This document shows, in pieces, positions 35,401 to 50,400 of a stretch of 64,000 bases of DNA. Within the stretch, counting starts at the first letter, position 1; every line of letters begins with the position of its first letter. Source of the stretch: Platerodrilus igneus (lineage: Eukaryota; Arthropoda; Insecta; Coleoptera; Lycidae); assembly GCA_036346225.1 (NCBI GenBank), contig JARFIW010000588.1, forward strand, positions 6,701,501-6,765,500. Direction: 5' to 3'. The translations under genes and the position numbers were made by a program. Under the pieces are notes generated by a model. That model worked only from the letters and a program-made list of their open reading frames with translations, was not told the origin of the DNA and did not search any database.

Positions 35401-38400
35401 CAGGAGAATTTGCTATATCTGAAAACTGTCCCATTTATTTTGATTTTCCAATTTGGCAAGTATTTTAAATATTTTATAAAATGTATTGCATTCTTCTATT
35501 GCTTTAAATACTTCATTATGTAATCATGGTATGTTTGAATTATAAGTATAACTTTAAATGGAGAAATTGTATGCTTTACTTTTTTACAATTGCTTATAAT
35601 CTCAATGATGAGTTAATTTTTTTTTAATTTGAATGGTATCTAATGAGTATATATCTCCTTTTTCTTTGAGTCAGTTGGTAACAACTTGCCTTGGTTACTG
35701 TCGATGTTAGCCATAATTTTCCTGAGTATAAAATTTTGAACCAGCTACTTCGCCAGATTTTTCTATGAAATATCTACTTAATTTTCTGGATTGCAACTGT
35801 ACATAACAAATTATTTACTTTTATTATGTTTCCCAGTAATTCGATGTCAGTACAATCCTGCAGTGAGGATTATCCCAAATATCTAAAAATGTACAACTTG
35901 AAAATAAAGCATATGTTAGAGTAAAACTCGATTTGGTAAAGTGAAAATCCTTCAGAAAATAATAATGTTTGACTCAAAGTATCTTTTGACGTGTGTCATT
36001 TAGCAAACTTTCCAGTTAACTCACAATTTATACGTTTATTTAAAGTTTATTATTTTTTGTTAAAGTAATATTAACATTTTTTAGATGTTAGCATGGCTGC
36101 AATTCAATATCTAAACAATTACTATATGGGACAAAATTTACAAAATGAGGGCCAGTTTGTGTCACAGTGTATGGCACATTTAAATGCATCAGCAGAAGAT
36201 TTAATTAAATTTCAGATTTGTTTCACTGAAGAAGCTTCACTGTTATGTATCCAGCGAGCTCTCTTACTTTTGAAAACTCACATGGAAACTTTTCGTCGAA
36301 GGTAGTACAAATCGTTACTTATATGAAATATATAATTAGGGCTTGATCTGTTTATTTTAATGTATTAAATATATGAATTGAAATATCATGTGTGTATCTA
36401 TTTTTTAGGTATGCATATCATTTACGAAGATGGGCATTAGAAGGAAAAGGCATTGGTAGTCATGCTGCTTTGTGCGATCGTGCCTCTGTAATTATACGAC
36501 TTATTGTACAAGCAGGAAGTATGTCAGAGAGAAGCATTTTAGATTTACTTAGTACTGATTATGTGGCTGATCTTCGTGCGGAAGTTGTTATGTGGTGGGA
36601 GAAATTTTGCCAGGTTTAAATAAATACTATATTTTAATGGCAATAAAAAAGTTTATTTAGGCGAAAAGATCAGATGCTAGTGCCACCGTATCTGAGGGTA
36701 TGGTTCGTCTAATTACTCAAGGACAAGAAATAGCGACGGACTGTGATGAAAAGACTTTAGGTGAAATGGGTTTTAAAGATAACCAGGTACTTATTTGTTG
36801 TGTTCTTTTTAATGTTAACATTTATTTGTATTAGATTGTATATGTATCTGTTGGAGCCACTCGAGGTTCTAAGAAACGAGATTGTGCTGATTCTATATCA
36901 CTACAACCACCTCCTCCACGTGAATCAATTCCAACTCTTATATTGTTACAGAATAATTATTTTGAACAATTGTTTGGTCTTATTTATACATTAAGTGGGA
37001 TGAAGATAACTATAAAAGGAGGCGTAAGTATTAATAAATAGTGTAGAATAATTTTTAATTACCTGTCATATGAAAAGTCTTCTGCTTAAAATTTTTTTGA
37101 ATTCCTAAATTTAGATATATAGTTAACAAATGATACTAGAATTACAAATAATTCTGTGTTGCTTACATAGATATCTTTTATATTTACAGTAAATTCTTAG
37201 ATAATCAGTATTATTAACAATAAATATAGCATGTTCTTCTTGAATATCTTTGAGGGTGATTTTTACTAATTCATCTTGTAATTCCCCTATATTCCTACTA
37301 CCAAAACCTTTATTTTGTAATATTTACCTTCTACAACAAATGATTTGCAGCATTAGCATATTTTATGAATAAATTAAATTAGTTAATCATTAAAACTTAA
37401 ATTTTTTTCCTGATAACCTATTGAGTTATTTTCCAACAAAGGCACCAATTTTATAAACTTCTTGCATCGACTCCATCCCATACGTTGGGGCATTGGTGTA
37501 TTTGCTGTCACTATGTAAAAAGATAAATTGGGCATTAGGACGAAACACGTAACATGACACCATATTTGTACTTTTTGATTATATCATAATATAAACCACT
37601 ATTTGGTTGGTCCCCAGTTTAAAGATATTTTTGCATAAGATATGGTAAAAGGGCTTTTTAGTTTTGTTCTTGTTAATAGACCGTGAAGTTGAATTAATTA
37701 CTGTTGATGGTGTAGAAAAGTTTGAATGAACATCCTAAATTTTAATTAACAATACACTAATGGTTTTCTAAAATTTCTTTTTGTTTGCTTTTCACATTTA
37801 AATCAATACTTGTGGCCAATTTTTAAGTTATTTGGTATCTTTGTACACCAGCAAGTATTCTTAGAACTATATTAATAATTTCTTTTTATTGAATTGTAGC
37901 ACGAAGTTCCTCATACTAAAGCACAAGTTTTAAGTAGACGAGTGTGGGACATACTTAGTCTTTTACCAACAAATCCAAGTTTGCTTAGTGGTTTCCAAAA
38001 ATTAGACAGACCATTTTCAGAAGTATTGGATCCTTCAAGTCCCCATAAATTAATGTATTCACTTTATATCGTTGAGTATCTGAGCGCTAGTACAATTTTA
38101 TTTGATGGTGAAGAGAAGAGTAGGGGACCTTGGTGTCAAGTTTTCATACAACAGGGAGGTTTACGTCATTTATATGATATTTTTATGTCAGGTTAGTATT
38201 TATTTGATAATGGATTCCTTTTAAAACAACTCTTCAGGTGTACTTCAAAGAACAAGTGATGCTGGTAGCGAATGGCAACAAGATTGTTTGGCATCACTTC
38301 TTAAACTTATGTGTCAGTTAGGAGTTGATCCGGCAGTTCTTGAGAGCCGACCGCCACATTCTGAAAAAATTTTAATTCCGTGCTTAAACGAGGTAGTTAT

Positions 38401-41400
38401 TTCTTAAAAAGAAATTATGAAATTATTATTAAGATTTCAGGCTTTATTATCAATGATTGATGTAAAAACTGCAATGCCACAATTGACCAGTATTTTAGAA
38501 GAGGCATCATTACCACGTGATCTAAACTATTATAAGACAGGATTTTGGGGAAGAGCACAGGTATCAAATATTTTAAGCTACTTTTGCCTTCTACAAATTT
38601 TTTTGTAGGTTGTTCATTATTCTATGGCATTGCTTGTTTCGTGGTTGCATTGTAGCGAAGAAGCTAAACAAGCTCTGTTTCAAACTACAAGCTTTAACGT
38701 ATGGTTGCAGAGATTGGTATTGTTATTAAATTGGTTTTTATATGTATAAATGAGTTATTTTTAAAGGTTTTGGAAGACCCCGAACCTGCCGTAAGAAGAG
38801 AAGTGTGTTCTGCTCTTTATCGATTGTGTTTGGGGATGTCTGTAGGAACATGTGCTGGTGTCGATAGTAATATGGTAGCACCTATGTTGTCACAATTGTT
38901 ACCATACATGACTATTGCTGAAAGTATGACACCCCAAAAGCTTGAGGTAAGTTACTAGATAACAAACGTTTTAACTAAAATTTAGTTTTATGTACGAACT
39001 TTATGAGAATGTATTAATAATGATTTGCATCATTTTTGTTTGCCAGTACCAGCCATCTACGGCATAAATGTGATGTCTACATGGTTTGGTGTAAAGATGA
39101 ACTTTACAAGATGGTGCTTTATGTGGGTATAGATATTTCGAACATTAATTTTATATGCAGTGTACCTTGTTGCATGTACATGTAATGTTTGATACTTCTA
39201 TGCTTAAATTTGATGTCGTTTGGATACTGCATATTGAAGTTGTATTGCATTGGCTTGTTAAAACTTACATTTTATCATGATAATACTGTTTCATCAGTGC
39301 TGTATAAATTGATGACACTGTTAATATAAATGTGATGATTTCTTGTTTCGAAAGTGCATTTGCTGTAGGTAATGCATTTTTATCTAAATAAAACTATGTG
39401 ATTTTGGACAAGTTCATGATTGTACCACTCAGCATGAAAGTTGTTTAAATGAATGACCGTTACTGACAAGATACTTTACTACAGAAGTACTAATGTGTAT
39501 ATTCAATCGAAAATAATTCGATAGAGTAAATAAGCCACGATAGCACCACCAATAGCGATTAGTCTGTAAAATACTTTTAATCTTAATAATTGACAACGAA
39601 TAAAGAATTCATTATTACAATGACTAGTATATATCATATTTTATGAAATAAGCACCACATGTATTACCACAAAGTTAATGTTGATCTGAAAATGTTTGGC
39701 ATAATTTAACACCTCTTTCGTATTATAGTAGAACCGCGACTATCTGAATTGATTGGGACCAGAAATACTTTGAATGTCCAATTATTTGGATTGTGGATTC
39801 AAAATGTCAAAATGAATGAACAAATGTATAAAGATGCCTTCAAGATAATCTATAGTTAAAATAATGTATTGCACTTAAAAACACTACATATTGATAGAAC
39901 TCGTATAGTACAGTATCGTCTTGCTTGAGAAAGTCTCTTGTTGTTTATTATTGAAATGGTCTTTGTTTTGTGAGGACATGCATCAGCAGTAGTAGAGTTC
40001 ATGAATGACATTCAGATTGTCGTGCATACCTTATTGTTTTTGTTTCCAATACTGCAATTCTTTCATACTTTAGGTTTCTATTTTAGTCAGCAGCACTTCC
40101 TTCTTTGTCCATTTGATTATCTGTAGAATGTAAAGTTTTATGGGCACATTCAGTAATTTCATCTTTATTTAAAATTGTAGAACTTACTTTTAAATGAGTC
40201 ATTTGTAGCTCCTTTATTGCAGTAGTCAAGCATGGATTGTTTGAAATAATTTTGTAGACTTTCCAGTCTCTTTCATTTCCTTATGTTACATCTACATTTA
40301 TTCACCAAAGTTTACAACATTCATTTTTTTATCATCAGGTTCCCATAATTTGGCTAACTAGAACAATAGTTCTAAAATTTTAGAAAATGCAAGAACACTG
40401 CAATTCTTTGCTTGTAATAAATATTAGCGAACTTGTTCCTTATAAATTATTTTCAATTTCTGAATTGTATCTCATCACGAAGTAAATCGAAGGCAGTGGC
40501 ATATAATAAGCAGTACATAATCTTGAAGGCGTTCTTATTTGCATTCTATATTAAAATGGGTGTGTGTCATTGTGTATTATGGTGAAGTAGCTACACTGCT
40601 TTTGCATTCTCATTTACAATATTTTTTAAATAATATGTACAACATTATAGGTATACTATTTACAAAAACATTCAAGCAGTTTTCTGCTTTGTTCACATCA
40701 AGAGAATTTAAAGCATAATAGTTCAGGAGGCTTATTTTATAAAATTTTATAGTTTGCCTTATGTCTACTATTGATGTCCTAATGCAAAGATCTTGGTCAG
40801 CATGTGCACCATTAGGATAGGTGGCACCGACATGCCCAAAAGGTGTATAAAGAATTCACATCTTTTAAGTATTTTAACTTAACAAATTCATCTCGTTTAT
40901 ATAAACCCAAAAAAATATAAAACCTGCTGGCTGCACAGCTTTACGGTAGAACTTGACCAGTCACCTTTAAAGGTACACTAAATAGTATGGCGTTTTAAGT
41001 ATTTTTAAAATTTGAAAAAATCACCGATATTTTTTACATTATTTTAAACAAGAAACCAGTGATCAGATTTTTATAACAGGACGAAACATATCGTCACACT
41101 CGATCAAAATGACAAAAATACACTCTTACAATACTTCAAACCCAGGCTTCTTTACAGGGAAATTTTTATTACTAGTTTTTTGCATACCGTAAATTGTTCA
41201 AGCTATTAGATTTTATGCATTAAATTTAAAAATAACGTACATTCTATTTAATTGGAATTGCTGTTACTTCCATTTTCACTTTGTGGCTCATTGTCGCCAT
41301 CCGAACTATCATTTGTATCATAGTTGGTTGATTTAGATGTTAAATCTGCAAATTATAAATGATGTAATTTAAATTGACCATATTTTTAATGTGTTTAATA

Positions 41401-44400
41401 TTTATGTATTATACACATTACCTGGGTTTTCTTCGTGGCTTATGAGAATTTCGTTAACAAATTTTAGCAATTGTTCTCTTTTAAACTAACTGAAATTACA
41501 GTTTCCTTAATGTTGCTCCACACTATAATCTGTTGGTGGCATAGTTGCAGGAATTTTCTTATGAGCGTTTTGCCAAATATTTCTTACATAAACTGCTCCT
41601 AGTAAGTGCATTTTTAACTTGGATTTACACGCTGGTAAATTCAACACATCAATTTTTTTTTATTTTTAAAATAATCATTTGTCTTTTTCAACGAGTAGGC
41701 GACACAAAAAATTTGAAATCTTGCTTCATCGACTTGGTTGGTATTTTTCATACCATATAACATACATACAAATTCTTCAATTGTCTTCAATCTTCTACAT
41801 GATTTTCATTTAGGTTTATTAGATCATTAAATGGTTGCTGGTGTTTTTTTTTTTTTTGCATTTTAGTGATCTCATTTTTCCTCTTTTGTAGAATCCTGGG
41901 TTGCAATGACATCCAGTTACAGCATGAAATTCATGAAAAGCAATTCTTAACAGCATTCCTGTTTCTATATAGTTTCGTTATATTAATAATTCTTTGATTA
42001 TTTCCTTTACATATCTCCGTCCAAATATTAAATATTCCCCAGCATGATAGTTAAAACATCAGTGTTTGACGATCTAATTAATATGTTTGCATCATCGATA
42101 TTACACACATGGTAAATAATTTTAGTGTCTGCTTCTTCATGCTGGGTGCATGTAAAACTGTGGAGCCAATACCTTTTATGACTTTTTAGTGATAGCATAT
42201 ATTATAATGAATTTGCAGTCTTTGTACCAAAGTATGTAGCTAATGCATCACGTTATTACGAACGATTACGTTAATGTAATTTGGCTTTTGTAAATATTCT
42301 TTTGGGACTGTATGTTTTACACACAGGTTGTAATATAGTTTTTTCTGAGATTTCCAATTGTTTTTTTCTATCTCATCCACCCCAATCTACCAAGTTTTTG
42401 AGCCAGCTCGAACTCTAATTCTTTTGGAGTTCGATTCTACCATTCTGTTCCTGGTTTTGTTGCGGTATTCGGTGTAGGCAATTTTCTCTACTTTGCTGCT
42501 TTCTTTCTTCATCATTATTTTGTTTTCGACCTTATTTAAGGTCGATTTGACGCAGCTCTCACTTCTTTTCTATTCTGTGCTAATCTAAAAAGTTCTACAT
42601 ACCCTTCACAACCTCAATTTCTAATAATTTGACTAATATAGCTTGGTGTAGGTCTTACTATACTCTGCTATCTTTTTCTTATCTACCTGGCTCTACAAAG
42701 ATATTAGCAACCCGATGGTTGTTAAAGAACTTCAACATGTTTACATGATTCCCATTTATAAGGAAATGAAATATTAGCATATCTGCATGGAATACCGTAA
42801 CACAGAATAACATTAAATCTAGCTTAGACATGGAGAGGTATTCTGAAGTGTAAACAGAGAGAATATAGGAAACCATAGGATATTCTGAATGTAATAGAAG
42901 AAAGGTGATAATACAGAAACAGACCAGAGAAAGCATGAAAACAGAGATACAAAGCCATAAAATGGGAAACTATTTGCAAATGCAGGAAAACTAAAGAACA
43001 TTGGATTGATGAAAAGTGCAAAGAGGTACAAACCAAGATGGGAATAGGAAAGACAGACGATGCATACAAACTAATTAGAATGAATTTTATGGATATAAAA
43101 CCATAATAGCAAAAATATAAGGGGCATGGGAGGAAACGTCATTATAGAAAATGTAGAGAAAGTGATTGGATGGCAAGAATATATAGGAATTTATATGCAG
43201 CAGAAGAATTAAAAGCATTAGAACAGGAATCGGACATTGAAAGGAATGACTTAGGGTATCCTATTGTAACAGGATAAATTCCTGATACAAATAACGCTAG
43301 GCAACCCAATGTACTCTGCTCGCATATCTATATTATATATGATTTAAATTAAACCCGGTTCACTCTGTCGGTGAATCTATTGAGTTATAATCTAAAGGTA
43401 TGCGTTGCGGCACAAACCAATAGTAGAAGGGGGTCTGGATTGGCTATTTGATGCTCCTCGATTCGATCGGATCCCAAACCTTTCCTTTTCGAATTAAACT
43501 ATTAAGCAAGATGGTTGACTGCAAGCACACATGATTGCAAAACTAACTTTTGAATGGAAAAGTGTGCAACGCAAATAATAGTTGTTAATCGGATTGATTT
43601 TTGATGCAGGCTAAGGGTGAGTAATCTGAGTATATTAATTAAAAATTTGCTAGAGCATCTACAAATTTTTAGCTACAATTATTACTCCAATTACGACTTG
43701 ATTATTTAATCACGGAACTATAATAAAAGGATTGATCGAACCGTATGTAAAATTACACGCAGGATCTCTAGCAAGAAGACGATCTCTGCAAATATCAAGA
43801 ATTATTATTGTACTCAATATGTAACAACTGTTGACTTGAAGAAGCTGATGTTCTTTCATACCTATGGTTAAACCCACGGAGTTCGGCGAATCTCTACGTA
43901 TCTAGGAAGATAGTTTTAGCTGTAGCGGTTCTACCACATTTCAGGATGCCTGTAACTTTGGCTGAATTACATAAGCAGTCAGGTTTATGAACTCCCTCAG
44001 CAGAGCCTCCAAGGATGCAGTCAAGTGACGTATGTGTGACCGCCAGATGTTTGTTTTCGTTGAGACGTAAACTGCAGGTATTGATACCGTTAATCTAGTT
44101 CAAGGACGTTACAATAGTGTCAAGTTCATTCTCTTAGTCTTCGAGGTTATTCATAATTGTAGTTTAACCTGAAAATTTTTTAGTAAACTAATCTTTTAAT
44201 AGTCATTTTAAATAATCAACATTTATTGCTCATACCTTTGTTTCTTTATTATTAAACATAATTACATATTCTAACCCTAAATTAACACAACCAATTAAAA
44301 TTTTTATAATAAGTAGATTTTGTTTAGATCTTACATTTGCTAAGAATTCGTGCCTGATTGCAGTGTTATTTAAAGTCAAACCCATGCACTGCTGGAATTG

Positions 44401-47400
44401 AAATTTATTATTACATAAGTACACAGTGTTTTGATACAGAGCTCCTTACTATCACCGGTTATAATTTTGTAACATTTAACTGCTACTGCTTGTTCAATCA
44501 ATCTTTTCGTGTAAATATTTTGTATATAGCAATTGTAAATATTTTCCCTTTAGGGACTCTTAAATTTTTTTGTACATATTTATAAAAATTTGATGATGAT
44601 TTAATATAGCTTGGTTAACCGACATCAATCGTTTTATTTGGTATACTGATTGACACTTTAATAAACAAGCCAGATTCAGTTGGCTCACCAGTATTTTGTT
44701 AGCTTGCATCGTAGAGTGTTACGGGACAAAGTAATGATGCACTCCGTTCCTTCTTTTTTTTTATGTCCTATAAGCAAAGCTACACTATGCTTAGAGATGA
44801 GTTTGAAAAATAATAAAGCACAGGGTATAAATAAGGTACAAGCAGAAAATTTAAATGCCGCTGGACAAGCAGTAACAGAATATATTTTCCAACTCATAAG
44901 CTATATGTATAAGACAGGCGAGATACCCAATGATTTCAAACGTAACATCATATTTACTTTACCAAAAAAAGGAAGGTGCGGGTAGTTTGGCAGCACATGT
45001 GTCAAAAATATGAACTTGAATGGTACAAAGACAGATGGTAAAACTGATGAAAAAATATTAGGAGAAGATCAATTTGCGCTTAAGCGAAATTTTGCATCAC
45101 TCTTAATATGTTGGAGTAATCAATAAATACCCAATTGAGTTACATGCTGAATTATGTGCAATACATTTTAATAGTATCGATCGTACTAATATTACAATTT
45201 ATGGATCCTCTAATAAGGGATCAATTGACATGATTTGTGAAACGCTTGACAGAGTATTTAAACACCTAGGTATCATCTCGTTGTTTGCGGTGATTTTAAT
45301 GTTCATTTTGAATCTACTGAGAAAGCAGCTTTAACACTCATCGATTTTTTTGATTTCTTTGGCTTGTACATTGTTAATAAAACAGCTAATTGTCTTTCTC
45401 ATTGTGCAGATACAATCTTTACCAATATTTCATTTCTTTCGTGTAGAATGGTTAAGACTGGCTTGTCTGATCATCTTGGACTTGCCACTCGATTAAATCT
45501 TAATGGTAATTTTGAAGTTGTTAAATCATGACAAATTTGCTAACTTTATGTCTATAATTGTTTCTACAGCTGATCTATGTTTTCCTATCAAGCACTTTAG
45601 GGTATTGAATAAGTTCCAAAAAAATTGTCAATTGGTTTATGGATGACCTAAGGAAGATACGCGATTATTACATACTTCATGTTGAACTCTATGCTGCTCT
45701 TCCTAGTGCAGAACTCAAACTACATGTTTATAAATCAAAATATGCTTATTGTGATGCACTCAAAAATTCTAAAATTAATGCCTATGACAGCTACATTCTT
45801 AGTGTTATAATAAATAATAAATGAAAATGAGATCTGATCAATGATTTCAAAGGTTCTAAAAATAGAGGCAATGATATGAACACCCATTTCTCAGCTGATG
45901 ACTTCAACAATTCTTTAATTGATTCTGTTGCAGAAATCTTATCCAATTTATCGAATACTAACACCAGTACCACAACTACTTATACACATTGTTTTTCTGA
46001 TTTGGTACCCTCATTCCATTTTGAAGAAGTTTTTTTCAACTATGTACGGAATGTTATCTTAGCTATGAGGAATTCCCGATCGAAGGATTTGTTTAATATT
46101 AACATTTCTTTAGTTAAATCAGTTATCAACAGTATTCTTATTCCGCTAACCAAATTATTTATTTGCTTAAAGAAAGCAGTTTTCCCTGATATCCTGAAAC
46201 AAGCAAAAGTGATCCCTGTGCATAAATAGAGCTTGTTTGATGATATTAAGAACTATCGTCCCATTTCTCTTTTACCCACTTTTTCTAAAAAAATTTGAAT
46301 GTATATTAAATACTCAAATTATTTCTTATCTTGAAAATAATAGTTTGATTTGTGCTGAGGAATTTGGTTTCCGCAAAAATTTGTCTACTAGTTGATGCAT
46401 TAGTCAAATTATAGTAAATAAAATTTCAGATGTTTTTGAGGAGGGTAGTTACCTTGCCATTAAATTCTGCGATTTGACCAAGGCTTTCGATGATTTTGAT
46501 CATGTGCTTTTAGTTAACAAATTAAAAGGTTTAAATTTTGATGATGGTAGAATTAAACTAACTGCATCATATCTGAATGCAATGTCTCAACATGTTTTTT
46601 ACAAAGACAAATTGTCCATCCTCAGTCCATATCTTTTCTTATGCTTCATTAATGACTTACCTTTTTTTTAAAAAGACGAGTGTGATGTTGTCTTGTATGA
46701 AAATGTTACCACTCTATACAATGAGTGATAATATGGCTCAATAGGTAACTGACAGTGTGATCCTTATGCCGCACTGAATCATGATTTAATGATAACAAGC
46801 TTGCCCTGACTTGAGTAGAGATAAAACCAAACAAATAACTTTTTTTATTAAAAAGGGATTCTTTTCCAATGGAGCAATCAGCTAGTTTTCTCGGTATCGC
46901 CCTGGATAACAAATTAAGTTGGAACACTCACTGTGAGCTGCTATGCAAAAAACTTTGCCGAACTATTTATTTCATAAACAGTTTCACCTAGTGTGCTATT
47001 ATCATGTTATCATGTCATATTTCGTATGCAATCATTGTGTGGGATCACTATAGCAGCTCCCTTCGGGTTTTCAAGCTTCTACGTAGAGTCCTTTGCATTA
47101 TGTCTAACCTTCGGTTTTGTGATGACTGCCGTGAATATTTTATTAAATCTAAAATTTTAACTTTTCATTGTCTATTTTACGTTTGCTTTTCTATCAAAAA
47201 CATATCTTGCAATATCAACACCACACCGATATTCATCACTTGGACACTCGAAGCAAGGGGAAATTAGTTGTACCTTACCATAGACTAAATAGGAGCAAAA
47301 ATGGTTGCAACTACTGTTTACGATTGCAATAAGAATCAAAATTTCCTATTAATTTAACCATTTTCCCTTCCTTATAAAATGTGGGCAAAATACTTTTGCG

Positions 47401-50400
47401 CATGTGCAACATTCATTGTCTATTGAAACGTGTTCGTGTAAATGTGTGGAAGAACAGGATCCCATGCCGATCACCTGAACTACTGCATACTGCCAAGCGT
47501 GAGCTGCTTAACACACGGTCTTCATTATAGTTACCCACATTAATGTGCCGGTGAGTACCACAGATTTTATAAGTTCCTTTCATTTCTGTTTTACCTATTT
47601 TACCCACAATTATCAAGTGTACCAACCATTACAGTCCGCTCTTAATACGTAACAAAGTTCTGGTCGCAATCGATGCCGAATTATTAAAAGACATTTTGTT
47701 TAATTGTGGGTGTATTAAGATATTTACATTAAATATTAAAATTAAATTTTATTGATAATCTGTGCATGTTTTCAAGTGATACACAAATTATTAGAAACTT
47801 ACATTTAAGTACAGAAACAGATGTGTGGGTATTAACGCTATTTATCTACACAGCTGTTTTATCACTTCTAGAGAAGCCTGAGTTTATCTTAATAAACACA
47901 GTGTATTCCAATTTCTATTTGGTGACTAATTCTTGTTTATTTTGATTACAATGTCAGAAAGAGAATTAAAAGTCTTGTTAGCTAATAGAGAAAAATTATA
48001 CGTCCGTGCACAAATTCTTTTTGATCTGTCAAAATCGTTTTAAATGATCCAAGTAAAATTGATAATTTCGAATCAAGATATTCCAAACTTACCGTGAATT
48101 TGAAAAAATTCAAAATGCAATTATGGATTTAACCTTGCGTATTTCACCTGATCAAGAAGTTGATATGAAACTACCTCTATTGTCTTTTGAAGATCTGTAT
48201 TTTCAAATCAAAGCGGTAGCGAAAAGAATTTTTCCTACTGTAATATCAACTCAGGGATCGTCTCATATATCCAGTAGCAGTTTACCAAAAATTAACCTAC
48301 CTCGGTTTGACGGTTCGTTACGAAACTGGAAAGTTTTTTATGATAGTTATCGATCTTGATTCATAATAATCAAGGCCTAACTAAAATAGAAAAGTTTCAT
48401 CACTTAATTAATGCTCTTTCAGGATCGGCATTGAGTATTGCCAAAAGTTTGCCTTTGACAGAAGTAAACTATGATATTGTTTTTGACATCTTGCTTGCAA
48501 AATATGAAAATAAAAGAATATTAGCCGGTGATTTGCTAGATAGTATGCTTGCATCTAAGCAATTTCATACGGAAAATCTAAACAATTTTACTCAGTTTAT
48601 CCAAACATTTTATGAAGCAGTAGTGTCATTAAGGGCCTTGCAAATGCCCAATCTTGATGATTTTATTCTGTTTCATTTGGCATTCAGAATTCTGCCCAAC
48701 GACACTAGAAAATAATTTGAGTTGTCAAAATTTCAAAATATTACTCGAAATGTTAAACCTTCACAAACGATAAAAGGTAAAACATTTTTAACGCCGATTT
48801 CTAATTTGCAGCGGTCGTTTGTTAATACTTCTTATTCAAAACCGTGCCCTTGCTGCAAAAATACGCATACGATTTACAGGTGCCCGAAGTTTTTGTCTTT
48901 GTCTCCTACCGACAAAAAAGCCAAAGTTCGGGCTCACAACCTGTGTTTCAATTGCTTGAGAGAGGACCACAGTGTCTATAATTGCAAATCGAAAACTTGT
49001 TGTTTTCATTGTGGTCGTAGGCATAATTCATTGCTTCATCCTACATTCGATTTGGATAGCGCAAATAATGCCAATTCTGAACCCAGTATTATGATACATG
49101 CGTCATTCGCTTCTGATAGTGAAAATATTGCTAATTTAGAACCTAATATTCTGGCCCATGCGTCGTTTGCTTCCGATAGCAAAATTATTGTTAATTCCGA
49201 ATCTACTGTTTTGACCCATGCGTCATCTTGTGCTTTGGTACCACTACAAAATCAAATTGTTCTTTCAACCAGTCAGAGCGTTGATTGACTCGGGTGCTCA
49301 AACTTCATTTTTAACCGTGTCTTGCGCTCTAAAACTTGGTCTACATATTCAAAATTGCAACTTTACTGTTGCAAGCTTGGGTCAAAAACCCATATTAAAT
49401 GTCAAGGTACATCTGATTGTTTAATTAAACCTTAGAGCAGCGAGAAACCTCAGTTTAATTAAAAAATCGCATTAGTGCCAAGTATTACTGCCGAAATGCC
49501 CTCGATAGAAGTACCTACTAATATTGTAAATCAGTTCAAGTATTTACATTTGGCGGATCCAAAATTTTATTTGCCGTCTAGAATTGAATTGTTACTCGGC
49601 GCTGACGTATATCCATCCAGACCTGTTTAACGGCAAGAGGTTGCGTCCCAGTGCTGATTCTCCATGGGCACTTAATAGTGTTTTTGGTTGGGTTATTACA
49701 GGCAAAACTAATCTACGCTATAGTGACCCTTCTACAAATATTCAAACTGTATTATTTACATCACTAACAGATTCGTTAGAAAAGTCTTTACAAAAAATTT
49801 TTGAAATTGAAAATATTCCTGATCATAAAATTATAAATCTAGATGAAGAGAAATGCGAACAAGTGTTTAAAAAATTTTATACTCATACGAAAGAAGGTGC
49901 ATTTGTGGTACCCTTGCCTTTCAAAACAAACAATTATCAATTTGGAAATACTTATGATCTAGCACTCAACTGTTTATATAATTTAGAACGTTGCCTTGCT
50001 CTACAATCGCATCTTAAGAAAGATTATATAAATTTTCTTCGCGAATATGAAAGTTTAGGTCATATGGAATTTTCTAAAAATAGTGAGGACGCACGATACT
50101 TCATACCACATCACTGTGTCGTAATGCAGTCAAGCAGCACCACTAAGTTAAGGGTGGTGTTCGATGCTTCTGCACATTTACCTAAGTGTCAGTCATTGAA
50201 TGATGTGTTATATGTAGGTCCCAAGTTACAACGCGATATTGTTGAAATTATCATGCATTTTAGACTGCATCCGTTTGTGTTTAGCGCAGATATTAGTAAA
50301 ATATACAGGTTGATCCGTTTAAGACAGGAGGATCAACTTTTTCAGTTTATCTTGTGGCACGAAAACCCCACACAAGCAATTAAGGCTTACCCTTTAAAAA

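Larger units (their letters stand above)
32590..35405 (+). mobile_element. Element B: diverged relative of element A, 5' LTR plus start of gag
   Basis: The internal part 35138-35405 is clearly homologous to 26759-27015 (same PBS context, same gag start MQRKEWLRSQGVEIES). To its left, LTR-like DNA ends TAACACGGCA and shares short blocks with the A LTR (GAACACCTGCATGTTTTGG near 32987; GTTTCAAAGAAT near 33596). The left border is uncertain. The element is cut off after about 35405, so there is no pol and no right LTR. Confidence 0.65.
45170..47314 (+). mobile_element. LINE-d, left part (split by the BEL element)
   Basis: Traces of endonuclease (45170-45530), then RT: MRNSRSKDLFNINISLVKSV, KNYRPISLLPT, CDLTKAFDDFDHVLLVNKL, FLCFINDLPFF and the C-terminal YAIIVWDHYSSSLRVFKLLR. 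The catalytic box is decayed (LYENVTTLY in place of LYADDTTL). The reading frame stops at 47314 in NRSKNGCNY and resumes at 58474. Confidence 0.85.
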
